Below are positions 5,150 to 7,944 of a stretch of 7,944 nt of DNA, piece by piece (the stretch's first letter is position 1; each line of letters begins with the position of its first letter). The notes under the pieces were generated by a model. The model did no database searches and was not told where the DNA came from. It saw only the letters and a program-made list of their open reading frames with translations. The translations under genes were made by a program, and so were the position numbers. The DNA is from Candidatus Nitrosotenuis sp. (GTDB lineage: Archaea; Thermoproteota; Nitrososphaeria; Nitrososphaerales; Nitrosopumilaceae), in contig JAHEXS010000014.1 of NCBI GenBank assembly GCA_023252015.1, positions 7,376-15,319 of the forward strand. The letters are read 5' to 3'.

Positions 5150-6037
5150 TTATGATTCCGTCCTTTTTGGAATAAAGATCGAAAATATTGTAGGCTTGTT
5201 TGTCACTTGAATTGTACCATAGTGTTGCTGGATGATTGTTTTTACAGTTGGCAACCCAAGGCCAGTTCCATGGGATTTTGTTGTAAACAATGGTTCAAAT
5301 ATTTTATCAAGAATGTTTTCCTGAATGCCAGGTCCTGAATCCTCGATTTCAAAGGTAGTAGCGTCATAGTTTTGAGAAAATCGTACCGTAATTTCGCCTG
5401 AATTTTCCATGGCTTGTATTGCGTTCATTAAAAGATTTGTAAAAACGGCCTCAATTTTTTCCATGTCACAAAAAAGGTACACGTCGTTTTGTGGTCGATT
5501 AACTCGTATTTTATCTGGAATGACAATCTTGTCAATTGCAGAATCAAGTATTGCAGACAAGGAATATTCGTCACATTCTAGTGGCGAGCTTCGAACAAAG
5601 TTGAGCACCTCATCAAGCTGAAACACCATTCTTGATGAAGCGTTATCGATAGCCCTAAACATATTCATCAGATCATTTGGAATTGCAGATGAGTGTTTTA
5701 GTTTGACCACCTCGATTGTGTTTTTGATTATTGCCAGAGGATTGCGCAGATCATGTGCAAGTCTTGCAGACATCTCTCCAATTGTTGAGAATCGTTCCGC
5801 CCTAAACAGATCAGTTTGAAAGCGGCTCAGATCACTTATCTTTTTTGTCAATGTATCTAAGAGCCAGTCCCGTTGTTGTGTTATTTCGTCTAATTTTGCC
5901 ATCTTTCTTTCCAGACTGACAATTGTTTTGCGTTGAAAATTATTTTCTTGTTCCAGTGTTTGTTTTTCTAGTTCCAACTGCTTTACTTTATCCAATAATG
6001 AATCATATGAAAAATCATTCATGTTCGTCGTGCCCAT
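5150..6037 (-). CDS. Soluble sensor histidine kinase with N-terminal coiled coil
   Basis: 295-residue cytoplasmic two-component kinase that autophosphorylates on His and passes phosphate to a response regulator. It has no membrane helix. Numbering from the ATG at 6037: a coiled coil fills about 10-80 (heptad-like LLDKVKQLELEKQTLEQENN), the H-box is RLAHDLRNPLA with His95, and the ATPase domain has N-box NLLMNAIQA (Asn201, Asn205), G1 EDSGPGI (232-238), F-box IFEPLFTTK and G2 GTGLGLP (257-263). All phosphotransfer motifs look intact. No PAS or GAF domain fits, so sensing must come through the coiled coil or a partner. In-frame starts at TTG 6067 and ATG 6061 exist; ATG 6037 was chosen because GGAG lies just upstream and an ATTAATA box about 41 bases upstream would leave a short leader. 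No response regulator is present. TauE/SafE lies downstream. Confidence 0.9.
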   Translation of the reverse strand: MGTTNMNDFSYDSLLDKVKQLELEKQTLEQENNFQRKTIVSLERKMAKLDEITQQRDWLLDTLTKKISDLSRFQTDLFRAERFSTIGEMSARLAHDLRNPLAIIKNTIEVVKLKHSSAIPNDLMNMFRAIDNASSRMVFQLDEVLNFVRSSPLECDEYSLSAILDSAIDKIVIPDKIRVNRPQNDVYLFCDMEKIEAVFTNLLMNAIQAMENSGEITVRFSQNYDATTFEIEDSGPGIQENILDKIFEPLFTTKSHGTGLGLPTVKTIIQQHYGTIQVTNKPTIFSIFIPKRTES

Positions 6038-6074
6038 CACGCTCCAACCCCCAAGAATCATGCCCAAGGCATTC

Positions 6075-6081
6075 TATTAAT
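6075..6081 (-). promoter_or_regulatory. Possible TATA box of the histidine kinase-TauE/SafE transcript
   Basis: The minus strand reads ATTAATA, 41 bases before the ATG at 6037. Initiation about 25 nt downstream would leave a leader of about 15 bases containing GGAG. It lies in the gap after the stop of the upstream CxC protein gene. Confidence 0.3.
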
Positions 6082-6108
6082 GACCTGTTTGTGCAAAACA
6101 GACAGACG

Positions 6109-6735
6109 CTAATTATAGATGTATAGTTGCCAGAGATAGCCCTCATTATTTGTCGTAATTTCAAGCTGCAATGTTTTTCCTTCCAGGACTAGTTGTTTTG
6201 ATTTGCTGTGAGGCTTTGTGTCTGATGTGTGAAAGTGACGCAGGCCCTCAATCCAGTCACCAATATTTGGAAAATTGTCTGGCTTTATGTCTGCCCAGCA
6301 TTTGCAAACGAATTCCTGAGTGGTAGTGTCAAAGACCCTTTTGACAGAGTCGATTTGCGACATGTGTGGATCAGTTTGGATTAGCACTAGAACCATTTGC
6401 GGAACATCCTTTAGTCCCACCATGTGGATGTTTCCTAGAAATTTTCCATTCTTGTCTTTTAGTTCTGTCGATGTACAATATTCAACAAGTTTCTGTTTTT
6501 CATTATCTGCAAAAAAAGAACAGTATTTTTGGATATCGTCTGGAGTTTGTAGTCTGATGGGAGATGACATCGATATTCCTTGTTCAGAGAGTTTTTGTTT
6601 TAAAACAAGATTATTTTCAATATATTTTGAGGTAGAAACGTTTGGTAATGAGGTCTTGGAATTAAACGATACGACAGATATCGATATGACTACTATTGCT
6701 ATTGCGATTCCAACATAAAGGATCTTTTTGTTCAT
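6109..6735 (-). CDS. Membrane-anchored extracytoplasmic protein with four cysteines, unknown family
   Basis: 208-residue protein of unrecognised family. A Lys-rich start (MNKKILYVG) leads into one hydrophobic helix (about 5-23), then a soluble domain, so it is probably anchored with its bulk outside the cytoplasm. The domain has four cysteines: Cys72 (IQKYCSFF), Cys87 (VEYCTS), Cys144 and Cys146 (FVCKCWAD). The first two could form a disulfide and the CxC could do the same or bind metal. His104, His124, His167, His169 and His176 add possible ligands. Strand-like segments VPQMVLVLIQTD and LQLEITTNNEGYLWQLYIYN fit a beta-rich fold. A weak TATA-like CTTATC lies about 27 nt upstream, inside an inverted repeat. 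The histidine kinase gene follows. A sensory or redox partner role is possible but unsupported. Coding status is certain. Confidence 0.8.
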   Translation of the reverse strand: MNKKILYVGIAIAIVVISISVVSFNSKTSLPNVSTSKYIENNLVLKQKLSEQGISMSSPIRLQTPDDIQKYCSFFADNEKQKLVEYCTSTELKDKNGKFLGNIHMVGLKDVPQMVLVLIQTDPHMSQIDSVKRVFDTTTQEFVCKCWADIKPDNFPNIGDWIEGLRHFHTSDTKPHSKSKQLVLEGKTLQLEITTNNEGYLWQLYIYN

Positions 6736-6737
6736 TT

Positions 6738-6778
6738 TTTGTTGGTGTTACATTCTACAGATAAGCCTTTCCAACAAA
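6738..6778. repeat. 8-bp inverted repeat flanking a promoter region
   Basis: TTTGTTGG (6738-6745) and CCAACAAA (6771-6778) are exact reverse complements separated by 25 bases. The repeat fills the gap between the DUF192 gene and the CxC protein gene, and its loop holds the weak TATA-like element (CTTATC on the minus strand) of the latter. It could be an operator around the promoter or a 3'-end hairpin of the upstream mRNA. Confidence 0.45.
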
Positions 6779-7267
6779 TTAAATTGAAATTATTTCCAAC
6801 TTTGAGTTTTCTGTTATGTTATATTTGTCTACAAAACCAGAAGTTACTTCAAGAACATATTTTGCGTTATTTCCATTTGTAAACGAACAGGCAGCAGTTT
6901 CAATTGCAGATTTACAGGGCTGTGCATCTTTTTGAATGTAAACAACTTTGCCGTTTGCGTCGAGCCAGATAACATCCAGTGCAAACTGCATGTTTAGCAT
7001 CCACATGGAACGGACGTTTTCATCACCAAAAACAAACAGCATTCCTTGATCATATGGTAATTTTTCCTGGAACATCAGACCCCTAGTTTGCAGCGGCCGC
7101 GTGTCAGCAATTTGGACTTGTAATGGAATGTTGTCGATTTTTATTATTCCCCTTGGAAATTGGGTTTGCTCAAGTTTGGCATCCTTTGGAATTGACACGA
7201 TTCCAACAATACCAATTATTATTGCTGCAATTCCTATTGGTATCAGAATTTGGGCACGTGTTGCCAT
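6779..7267 (-). CDS. Membrane-anchored DUF192 (UPF0127) family protein
   Basis: 162-residue protein with an N-terminal membrane anchor (about 7-26, ILIPIGIAAIIIGIVGIV) and a DUF192 domain (about 42-160). The family hallmarks are present in order: a strand (IPLQVQIADT), TRGLMFQEKLP (61-71), GMLFVFGDE, the aromatic-Met motif SMWMLNMQFALDVIWLD (87-103), GKVVYIQKDAQPC, and the closing YVLEVTSGFVDKYNI. Cys118 and Cys127 flank an insert and might form a disulfide outside the cell. The family is widespread in archaea and bacteria, usually exported or anchored, and its biochemical role is not established. The ATG at 7267 has a TATA-like TTTTTAATA about 26 nt upstream, fitting its own leaderless transcript, although the upstream gene stops only 41 bases away. 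The family call is firm. Confidence 0.9.
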   Translation of the reverse strand: MATRAQILIPIGIAAIIIGIVGIVSIPKDAKLEQTQFPRGIIKIDNIPLQVQIADTRPLQTRGLMFQEKLPYDQGMLFVFGDENVRSMWMLNMQFALDVIWLDANGKVVYIQKDAQPCKSAIETAACSFTNGNNAKYVLEVTSGFVDKYNITENSKLEIISI

Positions 7268-7288
7268 TGAGAATAAAAAATTATTAGG

Positions 7289-7297
7289 TATTAAAAA
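7289..7297 (-). promoter_or_regulatory. TATA-like box of the DUF192 gene
   Basis: The minus strand reads TTTTTAATA, centred about 26 nt before the ATG at 7267. It lies within the 41-base gap after the stop of the preceding minus-strand gene. Confidence 0.45.
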
Positions 7298-7308
7298 CCA
7301 AGTGTAGT

Positions 7309-7677
7309 CTAAAACACGGTATCCTTAAAGTTGGAAATTGTATGAGCGTTGTTTTTGGTAGCTTTTCCTATGTCGGGTAGCGTTGAACCGTTGTATCTTT
7401 TCTCAAGATATTTGCCTGCAAGTATCATCGGTGCTCCAATTGCATTTGTTATACCAAATGGTTCTGGAATCCAAAATATGATAAAGCCAATTTTTTGCAT
7501 CTTTCCTCCAGGATCTGGGGCCTTACGTAGAACGGACATTGACTTCGCAGTGTGCTTATTATCAATATTAGATATTTCTGAATAAATGCTAGTGCGTCTT
7601 TTTACGGATTCGGATGCTAGTTTCAACTTGCGCAGTCGTTTCTGGTACTCATCCATGCCTAGTATCACTGTAGACAT
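7309..7677 (-). CDS. Small one-helix membrane protein, unknown family
   Basis: 122-residue protein of unrecognised family. The first 60 residues are highly charged and helical (DEYQKRLRKLKLASESVKRR) and likely cytoplasmic. A hydrophobic region from about 62 to 88 (QKIGFIIFWIPEPFGITNAIG and beyond) contains a mid-membrane Pro-Glu-Pro and could be one kinked helix or a re-entrant hairpin. The polar C-terminal tail (about 90-122) is basic. The ATG at 7677 gives the longest protein; an in-frame ATG at residue 8 is an alternative. Only a weak TATA-like TCTTTT lies about 25 nt upstream. The gene sits 47 bases after the stop of the TnpB gene, so its promoter may overlap the insertion element's end. 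Length and a coherent hydrophobic segment support coding. Confidence 0.7.
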   Translation of the reverse strand: MSTVILGMDEYQKRLRKLKLASESVKRRTSIYSEISNIDNKHTAKSMSVLRKAPDPGGKMQKIGFIIFWIPEPFGITNAIGAPMILAGKYLEKRYNGSTLPDIGKATKNNAHTISNFKDTVF

Positions 7678-7724
7678 TGTTAGTTAAGTTCAAAACCAAA
7701 AGATCAGTCACATGTAAGTCAAGA

Positions 7725-7944
7725 TCAAATAACAACGCACCACCCATGCGATATCATACTAGATTGTGAACTACCACCACTAAATCCTGTGGCTTCCTGC
7801 TTCCTTGACCTCGTTGAGATCTCTACAGGCGTGATTTCCCACAGCTCCTGCGGTAATGATTTAGTCGCTTGAGGCGACAGCCCAAAAATTTCCAATCCTT
7901 TTTTCAAAATGTTGATTGCAGCGTTGTGGTCCCTGTCCATGACT
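7725..7944 (-). CDS. tnpB: IS200/IS605-type TnpB, C-terminal end (gene continues past the window edge)
   Basis: RNA-guided nuclease of IS200/IS605 and IS607 elements and ancestor of Cas12; only the last 72-73 residues are here. They open with VMDRDHNAAINILKKGLE, the family's final RuvC-like motif, which normally follows a C-x-x-C zinc ribbon and supplies the last catalytic Asp. The rest is the variable tail (SRKQEATGFSGG) typical of TnpB C termini, ending in TGA. The start, zinc ribbon and other catalytic acids lie beyond 7944, so intactness cannot be judged. The ATG at 7940 is internal and not the true start. In this family a guide (omega/re) RNA is usually made from the 3' part of the gene and the right end; a hairpin GTCGC/GCGAC lies at 7864-7878. 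The element's right end should lie between about 7678 and 7725. Confidence 0.85.
   Translation of the reverse strand, partial: VMDRDHNAAINILKKGLEIFGLSPQATKSLPQELWEITPVEISTRSRKQEATGFSGGSSQSSMISHGWCVVI
7864..7878 (-). other. Short hairpin within the 3' part of tnpB
   Basis: GTCGC and GCGAC pair exactly around a five-base loop. It lies in the part of tnpB that, in related elements, is also transcribed as guide-RNA scaffold. Whether it belongs to such an RNA is inferred only from position. Confidence 0.3.

Noticed and set aside
4277..5155. Plus-strand open frames over the TauE/SafE gene
   Set aside because: Antisense to an unambiguous membrane transporter; no supporting promoter or family.
6038..6067. 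TTG 6067 or ATG 6061 as the kinase start
   Set aside because: Adds ten or eight Gly/Trp-rich residues unlike the coiled coil that follows, and that stretch contains the GGAG serving the ATG at 6037. Not fully excluded.
6320..6718. 132-codon plus-strand open frame antisense to the CxC protein gene
   Set aside because: Phe/Ser/Cys-rich shadow. The minus-strand frame has a coherent anchor plus soluble domain and fits the local gene direction.
1..7944. tRNA, rRNA or CRISPR array
   Set aside because: No T-loop-like GGTTCRA motif with matching acceptor stem, no rRNA-like stretch and no regularly spaced direct repeats were found by eye.

Overview
The window looks like chromosome of a mesophilic, AT-rich archaeon, most likely an ammonia-oxidising thaumarchaeon (Nitrosopumilus/Nitrosotenuis type). 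The grounds are an archaeal tRNA-splicing endonuclease, compact genes on both strands, several start codons preceded at about 25-29 nt by an A/T-rich TATA-like box (the leaderless mRNA pattern), and small lysine-rich proteins of unknown function. The lineage is inferred from gene content and style, not from a marker gene.

Layout. (1) 41-574 (+) encodes the tRNA-intron endonuclease. It converges on a two-gene hypothetical operon (1184 to 571, minus), and the two stop codons share one CTAG. (2) 1185-1885 is gene-poor but not empty. It holds a 40-residue single-helix membrane protein (+), a candidate 59-residue protein (minus) converging on it, a long inverted repeat, and the promoter of the next operon. 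(3) 1886-4110 (+) is a coupled operon of a 592-residue tandem short-chain dehydrogenase/reductase (SDR) and a MaoC-like hot-dog protein joined by TAATG. The SDR resembles half of the Chloroflexus-type malonyl-CoA reductase in layout, but its catalytic Lys is Gln. The hot-dog protein lacks the usual catalytic Asp/His. (4) 4154-7677 is a run of minus-strand genes: a 50-residue protein with its own TATA box, a TauE/SafE permease, a soluble histidine kinase, a membrane-anchored CxC protein, a DUF192 protein and a small one-helix membrane protein. (5) 7725-7944 is the C-terminal end of an IS200/IS605-type TnpB that continues beyond the window.

How the genes may work together. The SDR and MaoC-like proteins are probably made together and may form one complex acting on CoA thioesters. 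A link to the 3-hydroxypropionate/4-hydroxybutyrate cycle is a hypothesis. The kinase and TauE permease are probably co-transcribed, so anion export may be tied to signalling, although no response regulator is present. The remaining minus-strand genes encode small membrane-anchored or exported proteins. No tRNA, rRNA or CRISPR array was seen.
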